From Trichinella spiralis (taxonomy: Eukaryota; Nematoda; Enoplea; Trichinellida; Trichinellidae): DNA of 64,000 nucleotides. The stretch spans positions 11,608,777-11,672,776 of the forward strand of contig CM012954.1 in assembly GCA_000181795.3 (NCBI GenBank). The letters are read 5' to 3'. The position numbers were made by a program, and so were the translations under genes. The notes under the pieces are model-generated. The model was not told the origin of the DNA and searched no databases. It was given only the letters and a program-made list of their open reading frames with translations. Shown one piece after another: positions 12,201 to 26,200 of the stretch; position 1 is the stretch's first letter, and every line of letters begins with the position of its first letter.

Positions 12201-15200
12201 GACTGCATTGGATTTACAACCGAATGAACTTTGCTTTTGCAACTGCTTAATTGTTGATGGTAAATCTAAAAATATATACTTCCTCTTTTCCACTCACTAT
12301 TTCTCATTAAAAAAAACTAATTCTTTACATACCAAATAAGTTCACTTCAATATTATTTGTTTGATTGTTTGATTCAACTTTCTGAGAAGACGATTCTCCT
12401 AAATAATAAATACAATATAAATTTAAAAAAAGTAAACTGAATAACAAATTTTAAAATAATAATAATAACCTTTCAAAAAATAAGCATAAGTAATGCGAAG
12501 TGAATCGTCCATATTTTTCTGCAATTCCGTTAAGCAATTTATCAAATAGCGCTGTATAGAACGCAATGTTTCGCCTTTGTCGGCCAAATGTCTAGCAAGC
12601 GAAGATTTGTGACGATAAATTTCCACCATGTTATCGTGTAAATAATAATCTTAAAAATAAACAAAGAAACAGAATTATAAAAAGTCAAAATAAGATATAT
12701 ATACCTCCTGGAAAGGTAATTTTGCCAGTAGTTTGTAGCTGCATTTGCGCTTCTTTAGATAATGCTTCGAATCGATTTTGGAAAAATTCCCAATTCAATA
12801 CTGGTACATTTTGAAGCACTGAGCTAAGAACGAGAAACTGATGCATCATCAGCGCACGATCTTCGATCACCAAATCAAATTGTGATTCCAAAGATTTGCA
12901 TAAACACTTAATAAAAAAAAACAAAATTTTTTATATACAGACAACAATGTGTATGCAAATAACTGACTTTCAAAGAGGATTCTTTGATTGTTTGAACGGA
13001 TATCAAAGCTCGCTGAGCTACGGTGGAATTATGATCATTCGTAGCAGAAATTAAGAAAACAAACGCAATCGCCAAAGCACCTTCTATATTAACGTTGTTT
13101 TTCACAGAAGGTGCGTCAATAAACCATGATAATACAGTTACTTTTTCAACTATAAAACAATTTCAAAAGTTATGATTAAAAAATTTTTTCTTAAGCAAAA
13201 TTCATTTACAATAACAACAACAACAACAAATAATAATAATAATCATCATCATCATCTCACCTGCTTCAAGGCGTGTTCGAAAATCAGAATTGACAAAATC
13301 ACGGCTCACCGTAGACCAGAATACATCTGCTCCGCAAGGCAACGATAAGCAGTGAAAAATAAGACATGCACAAACCTCAGACACTTGACTATATTGTGAT
13401 CGTAAAAGTTTCCAGAATCTACAAAAGAAAAATTGAAATTATTATTTCATTAGTTGCTCATCTTGCTTATTATCATATCAGTTGTAATCACTTTGGAATC
13501 AAGATGTTTTCTTGGGCCCATATCAAAAATCCTCTTCTTTCAAATTGTGCATTTTTCAACGCATTCAAATTTAAGCATAAGCATTTAATCGTGGTCAGCA
13601 TAAAATATCTGACGTCAGGATTCGGATGATCTTCAACAGTCTGCAATAGTAGGTGGAATGAAAAGCAGTGCAATAATATACAATTCACTCGCACTTACAG
13701 TCATGTAAGCATGAATCAGTCTCAGTTCAGCAGGCAAATCTTCGATTCGAAATCGAAATTTTCCCAAGCTTGTATACCAAAAGCTATCGTCCACTGCAGA
13801 TTCAGTTTTCTTGGCAATTTCAGTCGGTGAATCGCACACATCCATCATAGTAGTCGTAGTAACCACCTTGCAATTTGCCTGCTCCAATTCAGAGTCAGTC
13901 ACTGTAACTGCTTCAACAGTAGCAACTTCGGGCTGAAACGATTTTCAATTAAATAATGATAATAATACTGAATTTCAATTCAAACACAACCTCTTCAACT
14001 GGTAATATCCCGACAAACTCTTCTGGATATTCTTCTTGCACGACAGCGCTAAAAGCACCACTTGTATTGACATTATCACCAACAATGGCACTTCTTCGTT
14101 TCAAATTATGCACTAAAAAACAAAAATATTTAAAAATTCTTTAAAATTCAACAAAATTTGCGCTAAAATGTTACCACCTTCAGAATCAACAAAACTTTCC
14201 ACTTCTTTCCCATCTTTTCTGTCTACAGAAAAACAGTTCTCCAGTTTAGCTTCTTCACGAACTGCACTTTCACCGAAAGTGCGAGATGCTGTAGACTGTT
14301 TTCCGTGCATTTTATCAGAACTTTCAAATACAGCTCTTCCCAAAGATGGACACAATGTTGCAACTGTTTCCATTGCAAGCTGTAACGTAAAATGCATATT
14401 AATGTACTAAAGTATATTTATTGGCTGCTAAATAACAAAACTATATGCCATTACTTGAAAAAAAATCGTGGAATCACGACAATACACACAGTCGGCAAAT
14501 TGGTCACACTCAACATTGCTGCATGTATGCATGCCTAACCAAGGCAGTTTGATTATATCTATGATCACACACATAATGTTCTGCTCCATAATCGACGAGG
14601 TGGCTTGATTTTTATTGAAGCCCCCCAATTCCATCTGAACACGAGCATATTAATAAATTAATTAATTGAGAATTTCTCGACTTACTTGACGCATCAAAAT
14701 GTCCAATATTACAATAAATAGAACGACACTTGTACTGTCGTTTGTGCTAAACACTGACTGCCTGTGCGAATGGTGCATATCGCTGGAGAAATGCATCATG
14801 TCTTCCTCAGCAAAAAGGGAACTCTCCGGATCGTTCATATGTTCCTGAAAATGGAAATGAACACAGAAAAAAAATGCTAAACAAGTAAAGAAGCTTAAAG
14901 CACCTTAAAAGACAAGCCTTCAGTGGTAACAGGTTGAAAAGAAAACACGCTCTTCGCCCCTAGTTTCAACAAATTCAGCAAAGTATCCATCGGAATGACG
15001 ATGTCAATGTCAGTCAGAAGCTGAAAAGTTGTGGTTGAATGTTGCTTCGAAATATATAATTTAAATTATTTATTCATAAAATCAAACAAACTTGTAGCCA
15101 GCATAAAGCACTTTCTTGCTCTTTGAAACTATCCCCTTGCAATCGAACCTGAATGAAATGGTAAATCTGGTTCGACGGAAAAGACAATGAGCAAAGGTCA

Positions 15201-18200
15201 ACTTCGAAAATTTTGCTAAACAAAAACAAAATCAGTTTCAACAGGGGAAAAAGTATGCTAATTTTAAAAATTACCATAAAAGCACTTTCAATTCTGGAAG
15301 ATCCGATTCGGGGATTTCATTGGACATGACATCAAACCAATCTGGCATTATTCGTTCCCAGGTCTGATTGAAAAACCAAAAAAAAAAAAATTACTATTTC
15401 ATCTATAACAAAATCAGAAAGAAATATCACATCAAAAGAAATCAAATCGTATGGAATTAGAGCTAATATTTTCGACAGGCCATCTTTCAACTGATCGCTT
15501 CTTTTGGATAATTTATCCCATGCGCCGCCAACTTTGGCAAAACTCGGTGGTTTCGGTAATAAACATTGAACAAACATCCCATAATGACTTTCAATAATTC
15601 TGCGTAGCCAGTTGCAGACAAACTTTAAAATAAACAAAAATATCAAATAATATTTTTCAATCTTGTGAGATATTGTTATATTTATGATAAAAAGAGAATA
15701 TGAGAAAATATCTCACTTCGCTTTTCAATTGTTCTATGCTCGTTCCAATGCAATCTGAATTGCAAAATAATGCTTTACAAAATATTATTTCTCAGACACA
15801 AAAAACTATTTACCACTGGGCAAGAGAGCAGTTGTAGCAAACCACTGAAACAACGCTGCCAACAGGTGACCAATTGCATCCTGAGAGAAAAAATTAAACA
15901 TCATCATGAGGAATAATTATTCATTTTGTATGAAATTTTGAAATATTCTATCACCTGAGAAGCATTTTCAATTGGAGGACAAAAACTTATCAACATTTTT
16001 ATACCATAAGCAGACAGTGTGCGTCTTTCGTCGGTTAAAGTTTTCTTTGATTGGTCTGAGCCTTCGAGCTGTTGTAACCATTTTGGCAACTTTTCTGCAT
16101 GTACTTCTTCAATCAATACGGATGTTTCTTTCAAAAGGCTAAATCATTTCAGAAATTGAAAAATATTTTTTTAATACTTACACGACGCAGATTATCTATA
16201 TATATATATATAGGCTAGGATTAAAGCTTTACAAAAAATTACAACTCACGAGTTTGTTTGTCACTTTTCAAATTTATAAATCAATCGATAAATATTTCTA
16301 ACAGAAAGCTCAAATCTCATCGCACACCATGCAAGAGAGGTTGGTTTCCACATTTAAAAATAAACCATTTTATAGCTACGTTCCATTACTTTTAATCTCA
16401 ATCATCTAAGAATAGCAATAGCTAAAATCAAACCACCTGACAATGAGAAAAATTAAAATCTATAAGATATTTTTCCCTCGGTTCAATACCTTACAATGGC
16501 AGTGATCATATCGGCAAAAAATTTCGGCTCGCAATTCCATGCAGAGGGAATCGCTTCCAAATAAGTGTGATTCACATTCTGATGACGCTGACGATGGCAC
16601 TGTTCGCACAATCTCGATGGAATGAAGTTATTTAAACGTACGCATTCATCTGAAAAGCACGTCGATACAGCCAAACGATTGCTTGAAGTGCATTCCTAGA
16701 AAAGAGTTGCCATTCAAAAATCCACAACGGAGAACATCTATTAAAATTAACCTTGTTTTGACAAATATTTGCCAAAGTCGACAACGGTTGGAAATATGGG
16801 AAAAGAGATGATCTCAATGCGTCAGGAACTTCCTGGGCACACTGGCTGCAAAGAAACAATGGAGGTGCAATGTCTCCATATTCTGCACAGTATGACGAAT
16901 CATAACATTTCTAATGATAAAAAAATGTATCCTACTATTATTAAAGTATAATAAATTTCAAATATAAAAATTACTTTTGTGCTCAGGTTTTCATCCCCAC
17001 TATTACAATTTCTCTGCTGACATCGTGTCGGAGCCCAGGCTATTTTTTCAATGTTATTATCAATTAAAGTGCTAAATTTAAACAAAAATAATCTAATTTA
17101 CCGTGAATTTTATATTCTGCGGTCTTTCTATCAATAAAGTCTGCTTTTGACAATGGCCAATAGTGAAACAAAAGATTAACTGCCGGAATTCTACTTTCAG
17201 TAGTACCATACGCAATAACAGACATTATATCCTATAAATCATATGAACATAATATGCGTATGCGTATGCGTATATTCAACTGGCTTCCAGTAATAAAAAC
17301 ATACTTTGTATACATCACAACGAAGAGACATTAGCGTTTCAATTAACCATGTATGGTGTCCTAACAGAAGCAAAGAAAAAAACTTTTCAGTAATTAACAC
17401 ACAAAATACAGCAGAAAAGTAGAAAAAGAACACACCAACACAACAGTCACTCAATGCAAAAACAAACTGCTACAAAAATTCTCATGCTCAGACACACTGC
17501 TTACGTGGATCTTTACAATATTGAAAAACCAGCAAAATAATGCTGGATACAGATGCGGTGGCATAAGAATTTCCACTTTCATCTGTAAAAATAAATAAAT
17601 TAATTTTTATATTTTTTAAATAAATAATTTACTATAAAGAGTAAAGGGCAGAAGGACATTGCAAAGCAAACGCAACACATCAGGATACAGCTCTGATGGG
17701 TAAATGCTCAGCAGGCTGGCAACATTGTACGGAAGTTGTTCGGCATGTTCTCTATCCAAAAATAAATACACGCAGTGAATGGTGTTTAAAATTGCATTTC
17801 CAAGTGCTAAACAAAAAAGCAGCTTCTTCAGACAATAGATTTGTGAAAATATTCAAATTACCAATCTGCCCCGTAGTAACTAGTGGATAAATATCAATAA
17901 TATTGTTCAAAGCATTGTATAATCCGTTGTAATTCAAATTGGGGAAGAGTGTAGCTCGGCTAACATCACTTTTGATAGACAAGAACGTTTCGGTCGAGGT
18001 TCCCTGAACATCACGCAGAATGCTACAACAGTAATAAGCATTAAAAAAAATAATATCCATTTTAAATAAATCAACGTAACCAACCCAAGCAAAGTTTGCT
18101 GGAAATATCTGAGAGTGTTGACGATGTCCAATCCAGAGGGAAGCTGCTGGCTGTTTGTCACATGTTGGTAAAATTCATTTAAATTTCTGATCTTTGCACT

Positions 18201-21200
18201 AACTGAAATAAAAAAAAGAAAATACAAATGCAATATACAATACAACAATTATTTTGTATTTCCATTGAACAAATAAAAATTATAATGGATTATAAATTTT
18301 ACACCTATTTCAAAAATTATAATTTGATATGCATATTTTAAATAATGCAAATAAAATACTGAAAACATTGATTTATTAAATTAACACAGGAACAAAAATA
18401 GGATGAATGAACACTTCATAACGAATCAATTTTCACCAAACGGCAAATAGAACAAAAGCTGCCTAAAAGCTACAGACAAAAAAATTCTTTCATCAAAATA
18501 AATAAATAAATAAATAAATAGCACTCTTCTATTATATGAATAGTAAAAACATTGTTCCATTAAATGACAATGAAAAATGAACTGAAATACTCGAGTGAAA
18601 AGAAATATTCAACATACGCAAATCAGTATATTCAAATAAAATTTTTATTAAAAAACAAGAAATTGTATTTAAATAATTTAATTAAAAATACTTTAAATGT
18701 AAATTAAGAAAAAAAGAAATTAAATGATAAACTTGTCACATACAAAGATAGAATTTTAATAAATATGCCATAATCAAGATTAGACACGTTGAAAATTATG
18801 CATGTAGCAATGGAAAACGAAGAAGATGATGATGATGATGAAGAAGAAAAGCAGATGAATAATAATAAGAAAGCAGAATAGAATCGGTTTGAACACCGGC
18901 CGGCACACTTGATTGAATTTTCTGGTGAACAAAAGCGCAGCAATTGACAAGTGAATGTTTCAAGATTTCGACTGCTCATTATTTGCCCCCTCTGAGCAGA
19001 TCTCGCCTTGACCACCACGCCTGAACGCTTAACAATGATGAAAGAAAATGCAAGAAATTTAAAAGCAATAAGAGCCACTAACAAATAAAAGACAAAACCA
19101 CTTCACATATGCAATTTTTTATAGAAAAGGGAATTTAAAGTATTGAACAAAATCAATGATGGTCAAGAAAATTGAAATTCACGTTCCACATCCGCACAAT
19201 ATCACCATTTTGTGGCAACTGCGAAGCTTCCATCATAACTTTTTACTGATTATACAAAAGAAAAAAAATACAACCTACAAATGCGTTGTAAGTATAATAT
19301 CTTGTTGAATCATCCTTCTCATATTTACTGATTAAATTCATCGATTGAAACACTGTGATCAGCATTGACAAAAAAAACGTATTATCTTTTGATAATTTTG
19401 TTTATTTAATTCATAATTGAACTGTTAAAAATTATTATTCGCTTTCATTTATAATAATATTTAAAATTTAAAGACAAGTTTTCTCCAACTTCATACGCAT
19501 TTCACAATCAATAGGAAATAAGTGTGTTTACGCGAAGTTCTATCAACAGCTACATGCCATGTTGTGCTGATACTATTTCCAATAAACAAACGCAAAATGA
19601 TTTATTTATGCGATAGCGAAATCACCACATGATGGTTAGAAATTTGATTATCATTTTGGCTAAAGCAATAAGAAGGGAAATTCAATTTGTGAATGCAGAC
19701 TATAATAAGGCAGAGACTTATTAGAACTGCATCGTTGTCATTTGTGAAAAATATATTTGCCCTTCCCAAATGGTGAACCATATTGCATTGCAAGAATTTT
19801 CAAATAAAACGTGCTTTTCAATTTCTGTTCATTTTAAATCTAAATATTTAAGTATATGAGCAACATTTCCTTTCTCAAATCTATTGTCACATTTGCACGA
19901 AGCACAAGGCGCTTTCATATTCACCCCTCATCAGTTAAACACAGCAGTAAACGTTTCTCAAAGTAAGCAATGTTTTGAACTTTATTATACTAAAATTACA
20001 CATTTCGAAACTTAATAAACATATATCTCCATTTTATAATGATAAGTCATAGTATTATTCAGTACTTTTCTGTATTGAGTGCAGGATATTGAACTTTAGT
20101 AAGAAAATCAAATGCTTCCCACAACTGCTTCAAAACAAAAAACAGTTTAAATACGAACTTAAATTTAGTTAATACTTCATTTTCTTTAAGTACAACACAA
20201 TCAAATTCACTATTCTGCCAAATCAATAGAAACCTTCACAAAATCAGATTCACACGTGCCCCTGATTTAAAAAATTAGTGTTCCATTTTTTGTTTCTAAT
20301 AATTAATCTTTCACAGACAACTTTACATGGATAAAAAAAAGTTTGTGATATCAAAATTAAATTTATTGCCACCTTTGTTTTCCTCATCACATTACTAACA
20401 CAAATACAGAAATAATTACAATTTGTATTATTACCAATATCATCTAATAAAACACTTACCACCATTAAATAAATTTATATTTGATTCTTACAATGAATAT
20501 GAAAATAAAGTACAATTTTGAAACATACCGTAATCAATTTACTCATATCGCCAATCTATACGAGAATGTTCAGTGTTAACTAGTGTATTCAAATGCACAG
20601 TTACAATTTAAAAACATAAACCAATAGTCTGAAATATTTACACAATTCTAAAGCTTTCCCATTCAAAGATATCTTAATGCATGTGCATGCTATATAGGAA
20701 ATGAAAAGTTACCGCAAAGTAGCAAGTTGTATAATCTATGTATGTGTAGCAACTTATCACCAATAAACTAAAACGTAATTAACAAAACGCTTTTGAAATG
20801 TAATTTAACACAGAAAAACTTCCTTTTGACAATTTATTTAAACAAATACATGCAGAATGCTAAACTCTCTAAATCTACATAATGTCTCGATATCCAGTAA
20901 AACAAAAAACTATACAGATTATCCATATTTCATTAACTAATTTGGACTAACAGTTTGAAAGACTGAATGTTTTGACAATTCCACACCGATGATCAAAATG
21001 CAAGATTTAGAGATGATTTCAAAACAACATTAAAAAAACAAAGCATATAGTACTATTATTATACATATAAATGTATTTCTTTGTACTAAAATGTATTTCA
21101 ATCATACTACACTCTCACACACATTCATATGTATATATATATTATTATATTATTAAATTCCTGTCCCAACAAAGTGATATTAATAATAATAACATTAATG

Positions 21201-21234
21201 ACTTACATGCTGAGACGCGTAGCGACATATTCAT
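6237..21234 (-). CDS. unc-79: UNC-79, NALCN channel complex subunit
   Basis: A large gene of several dozen small exons. UNC79 is a cytoplasmic HEAT-like scaffold that, with UNC80, controls the sodium leak channel NALCN. Blocks matching vertebrate UNC79 run in order: SAKIRNLNEFYQ and NTLRYFQQTLL (18.1-18.2 kb), NGLYNALNNIIDIYPL (17.9 kb), a cysteine-rich CEQCHRQRH segment (16.6 kb), FVQCLLPKPPSFAKVGG (15.5 kb), LPAELRLIHAYM (13.7 kb), LPCGADVFWSTV (13.3 kb), NWEFFQNRFEALS (12.8 kb), RHLNMLLGF (11.95 kb), CHCNAILE-like FHCNAILEICDEDT and STFVHRDPSMAAP (8.9 kb), LPWLSSPPTVTQ (7.2 kb), FWSRITPAILQLLSHSKV (6.7 kb), and the terminus QVELQSSAATQFYSV against QFYPL in vertebrates. The middle (9.3-10.7 kb) is low-complexity, as in the family. 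The first coding exon (MSLRVSA, 21207-21228 or -21234) joins exon 2 at 18202 by phase. Not every exon border was resolved. Confidence 0.93.
18497..18522. repeat. (AATA)n microsatellite
   Basis: About five tandem AAATA/AATA units inside unc-79 intron 1. Related simple repeats in the same intron include GAT/GAA trinucleotides at 18825-18848. Confidence 0.8.
21207..21234 (-). other. unc-79: unc-79 first coding microexon
   Basis: Reads M-N-M-S-L-R-V-S-A plus one base before a perfect GTAAGT donor. Joined to the acceptor at 18203-18204 it gives ...RVSAFSAKIRNLNEFY, which aligns with the QFASKIRYLQEYH start of vertebrate UNC79. The frame stays open further upstream with other in-frame ATGs (for example MFKAK), so the exact start is unsettled. 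Intron 1 is therefore about 3.0 kb. Confidence 0.7.
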
Positions 21235-23271
21235 TATCCGCAGGCGATCGATCTCAACGGCTACGGAAACGCTCTTTGCCTTAAACATAAAGCAGATTGA
21301 TAAATCTTTCTTTAAAAATACGACAAAATATAAAACAATTTCCAATTTTTAGTTCAGCTGTATTATCAAAGAATGAAAAACAAAGTAAGTTAAAAGTAAA
21401 GTTAAGAAAACTAGTGTACTTAAAAGTAAAATCAGTATTTATTATTGAAAACGAACACAGCATAACAGTGTGTGTATTTCTTTGGAAAACTGGTCCAAAA
21501 TAAATACGAACTGTTAAAAATTGTTAAATTAGCATAAATTATATATACCTTAATATAAGCACCAAAATAACACGACTTTATTAATGAATATTGCTTTCAT
21601 AAACACTGATCGATATCAATGAAAATTCGACTCAAAACATTTCAAGTGTCAACAAGCATCCTTTACATATATTCTGTCAAGCGTCAACAACTGATCATTG
21701 ATTTTCTTGTAGCTGAATCAACCGTTACCGTAGATTGCTTGCAAGTAAAAATATTCACATAAACTACTGAACACTTTAAAAAATGAAAATGTACTTTGAA
21801 AAATGAAACACAATTTCCTTTTAGTATACAAAGTTTAGTAAAAATCTAAAAATTTGTAATTGCGCGAGTATATCTTTAAATAACAAGCATGTTCTCTGGA
21901 AAAAAAATTTACAAAATAAAATCTAACAAAAGGATTATAAAAAATTTTATTAAAAGATTTCCTCATCCTATATTACTAAAAGCTCAGTAAACAAAACATA
22001 GTTTAAAATGTACATATGTAGTTAAAGTTACGTAAATTATATATTACATTGTTTACAATGTAAAATTTTTATAATAAAAAAATCAAACGTTAAAATAACA
22101 AAAAGTCGGCAAATCAAATGCTTCTTACATTTTAAATTTATAAATCGTTTGAATATGAGAACTGGATAGCACATTTCGCAGTCTGTTTTAAATGATGACA
22201 CTATAAAAATTCAAATCTGTTGCCATTTTATGTACTGTATCGTGCATCACATCATGTTTTAAATGTTCATTTTACAAAGTACGTGTACTGTATAAAATTT
22301 GAAAAACTGTAACTGGTTCATATTGTACTTTTTAGATGCCAGCATTTTAAAATGACAGGATTTTCTGATAAGTTTAAGCAATTATATAGTTTTATGTATC
22401 CCAATTTTCTTTCTTTTAATTCTTAAATTTATAAATAAAAAATATATGCTTTCTATTGAAGGAACTACGAGAATCATTGTTTTACATATAAATAAATGCA
22501 TATGAATATATATTAAAAAACAGTTTTAAATCAAGAACAAAATTTTAATATTTGAAATTTTAATATTAATTTAAATATGATTTTTTCAAAGATAAAGTTT
22601 TAAATTTGCAATAGCTTTGGTCTAATCCTCAAATAAATAAATTATTCATTGATAAGTATGCCTTTAATTACATACTCATATAATTTAAGTTAAATATACT
22701 CCTGTTGAATAAAATTATTTGAAAGCAATTACCGTTTATAACGTTCTACTTAATAGTTAAAACTTGACTATCATTAATAATACTGTAATAGATTTTCAAA
22801 AATCAAAAAAATTGGTCAAGTAGCATCAGTTTTGAAATATATAAAACGGTTTTGATTGAAACTAGTTTTTATTTGTTATTACATGTGAATTTATGCATAT
22901 TATGCTGTGATATTAAAAATTACTTCATGTACTGCTAGGTATGATGATTTACATGGTGTTTAAATTTGCATTTTCTGATCAGTGTTTGCAGTTGTTTCTG
23001 TTATATTTCGTCGGCATAATAAATTTAAAATATTAACTTTTCTCAAGTAATAGCTTAGTAGTAAAATATGGTAAAAATTTGTATTATAAAATAATGCTTC
23101 TGATGTTTCACTGATAATTGTAACCCGTGAAAACCATGTAGACTCATGTAAATTATAAATATTTATTATTATTGACAGTATTTTCAACTTTGAAAACGGT
23201 ATTAATTTAATAAATGGTTATTATTATAGTAGTTAACTTTAGTTTTTTTTTAATTTCCTTATTTAGTGACA
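21235..23271. other. Divergent intergenic region between unc-79 and CHTF18
   Basis: About 2 kb of AT-rich sequence between two genes transcribed away from each other, so it must hold the promoters or leader exons of both. No coding exon was recognised; small open frames at 21.3-21.5 and 23.0-23.2 kb have no similarity or convincing codon content. Confidence 0.45.
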
Positions 23272-26200
23272 ATGTTACATTTATCTGCTGGCCAATGTGC
23301 TTGGGCAAGTGCTTCCGGCGCTTCTGTTAATGTTCATTCTGAATCGAATCCGTTTGACGTTGATGATCCCAAAAACTGGTATATTCGCAGAGATGAGAAT
23401 ACTTTTAACAATAAAATACGACGATTTGATGAACAAGATGAAGAACTTGATATGGCAATCGATCGGATCTTGGAAATGCGACAAAGTCAACATCTCAGTA
23501 TCGCTTCTGCGAGTAAGTTTATCATTTTGTTTCACCTCAATATTCAACTTAAGGCATGTCAAATTACAGTTAACCAGTAAATTAGCATTCTGATATTTTA
23601 CATTTAGTTTCCTTGTCATTAAAACTGTTGTTTGAGATTTGTTTTCAATTTTGGGAAAAGTATTTTGCAAATCTTTATATAGTTAGGTTTTTCCAATTAA
23701 ATATTATTCTTTGAAAATAAGAAAGTTTGGATATTAATGAATTTATCGCAAAACTCATATTACATGAAATGCAGAAAGTGATATGAAAGAATTAATAATT
23801 GTTTCTTTTTAAATCTTTCAATATAATCTGCATATTTTTCATTGATATACGATCGCAAATGGAATAAATAACTTGTTTATGACTGAAGATAAGCAGCGCT
23901 CTTTCAGCTTTGGCTAATTGAATTTGTTTTCTAATTTTACACCTTTGATTGATGTCTGGAATAGAGGCAACTGAAAAATTGAAAGCTTTTACAGTAGATA
24001 TATATGTACATATGTGTGTGTGTGACTTCAGTAAAGCAATTCCCTGATGTTTATTATTATTATTCCGTTTGTCATCATTTCACATTTTATTTAATTGCTT
24101 TTTTTCTATTAGCAATCGCTTAAGTCATTATTAAGTAAGAATTACAAGAGAAAAAACATGATCAATTCTGAAAACGCAGTTAACTGTATCGATTGGAAAG
24201 TTGAAAAGAGCGCAATGTAGATGAGCGTCAGAGCTTTCAATATATCAAGAAAGAATTTTCAATTCACAGTTAAGGGGATCACATCTAACGAGCACTGGCC
24301 AATTTGAATTTGAATAAAAAAATGAATGATCACACTGATGATCAGTTAGTGAGTGAGTGATATGGTTGTGACTTCATTTTTCAACGTTTAGCAAATGCCA
24401 AAGCACAACTGGTTATATCTCTTGAAGACTGCTTACAAGTGGATGTTCCGTGAATATACATCAACATGATGAATGTGGTGGAGAATTGATTTCTTTATTT
24501 GACTTGACTGAAAATTGTCAAGGGTGTCATCACAGATGTTTATATGAATCGACTTTGGAACATTTAAACTAACCAAAACTTTCATTTCAATTATCCAACT
24601 AGCCGGACGATTAATTTCCTTAATTATTTAAATTTTTTAAAACTTACTTGAACTGTTGTTTCTCAAATTCATCCAATATTTGCTTATTGGAAATGAAAAG
24701 GCAAGAAATATTGTAAATGGAAAATTTTCATCTCAATCTGATTAAACGTGCTTTTGATTAGCGTGTGCAGAAAGGCAGAAATATTGCAAAATTGCAAATT
24801 TGATCAAGTATTAATTAAGATGAAATTATTTATACAAAATCGTGAAAAAGGAAAAGTAAATGAATAATTTTTTAAAAAAATTAAATTTTTTGCTATTTAT
24901 GTAGATGGAGAAAGTTTCGATTTAAATTTGAAAGGAAAACACTGCCATATTGTTTACGTGTTTTATTGATAATTGTATTGTTAGTGAAAAATTATTTGTT
25001 ACATATTTGACTGCTGACTGAGGTGAATAAAGTTTGAAATTTATTTTAATAAATGTTGTTGCAATGAGAAAATAAATAAACAATAATTATAATTTGCTTA
25101 CTTTACGTCTAGGGAATGGCGGTACAATGGAAGGACCGACGGCTCGTATTTTTTCCATACCACCGGTCGACTGTGACTGGATACCGATCACTTTGGCTAA
25201 TTTAGGCCGTATGTACGTGCGTGTTCGTGATGATCAAGAAGGAAATGCTGTGCTCAATACGAACAACAGCAATGATTCTGCTGACCAGCAGCAACGAAAC
25301 GAAAGGCAACAGCAGCAGCAACCGCTTCAAGAGGAGCAGCAGCAAATGCAAATGCAATGGAAAAGGCAAAAGCTGCAGCCGACTCAGCATCAAGCTGCCG
25401 CCGGTGGCCGACGCCATCTGTTAAGCGAAGATTTTCAAGAATTGCTTCACCAAGCCGAAAGCATAGTACTACTTGCATTTTATTGAAGATTGCTCTTTTT
25501 TAATTTTAAAAATTTCAATTCAATTTTTTTTGCAAATAGAATAATTGTCGGCAGTCTTACGATGATGTACAATCAGTGACCAATATGGAAATTGACCCGC
25601 TGGAAATTATGATGGCAGATCAAGAGGATTTGTCAAAATCTGACTCGTCTGATCAATGTGGTCAACTTTGGTCATCAAAGTACAGACCACGAACGTACAT
25701 TGATCTTCTCAGCGATGACGTGAGTGACAGGGGAGAGAAAAGTGCTTGTTTGGATATTTTACAATCAAGCAATCATTTTCAGGGTTCAAATCGGGCTTTG
25801 TTGACTTGGATGAAACTATGGGATACTTGTGTTTTCAACAATAAGCCAAAGTTGAACACATTACATCAAGTTGATAGGAAAAAATTATTAACGAAAAAAA
25901 AACAACAAAAATTGCTTTTTCCCACCACATCGGGCGATGGATCAAAGCCTGAATTGGATTCATTGAAAAGACCGCTTTATAAAATTGCACTGCTGTGGGG
26001 CAGTCCTGGCATTGGCAAAACTACACTGGCTCATGTGATTGCCAAGCACTGTGGCTATTATGTGCACGAAATGAACGCCAGGTAATTTAAATTCGAATTT
26101 TTTTTATTTATTACAATTGGGTAATCAATTATGCATGCAGTAATGTTGACGAAATGTTATTGAGATGTTAAGCTTTATCACATTTCAAAGATTATAAAGC

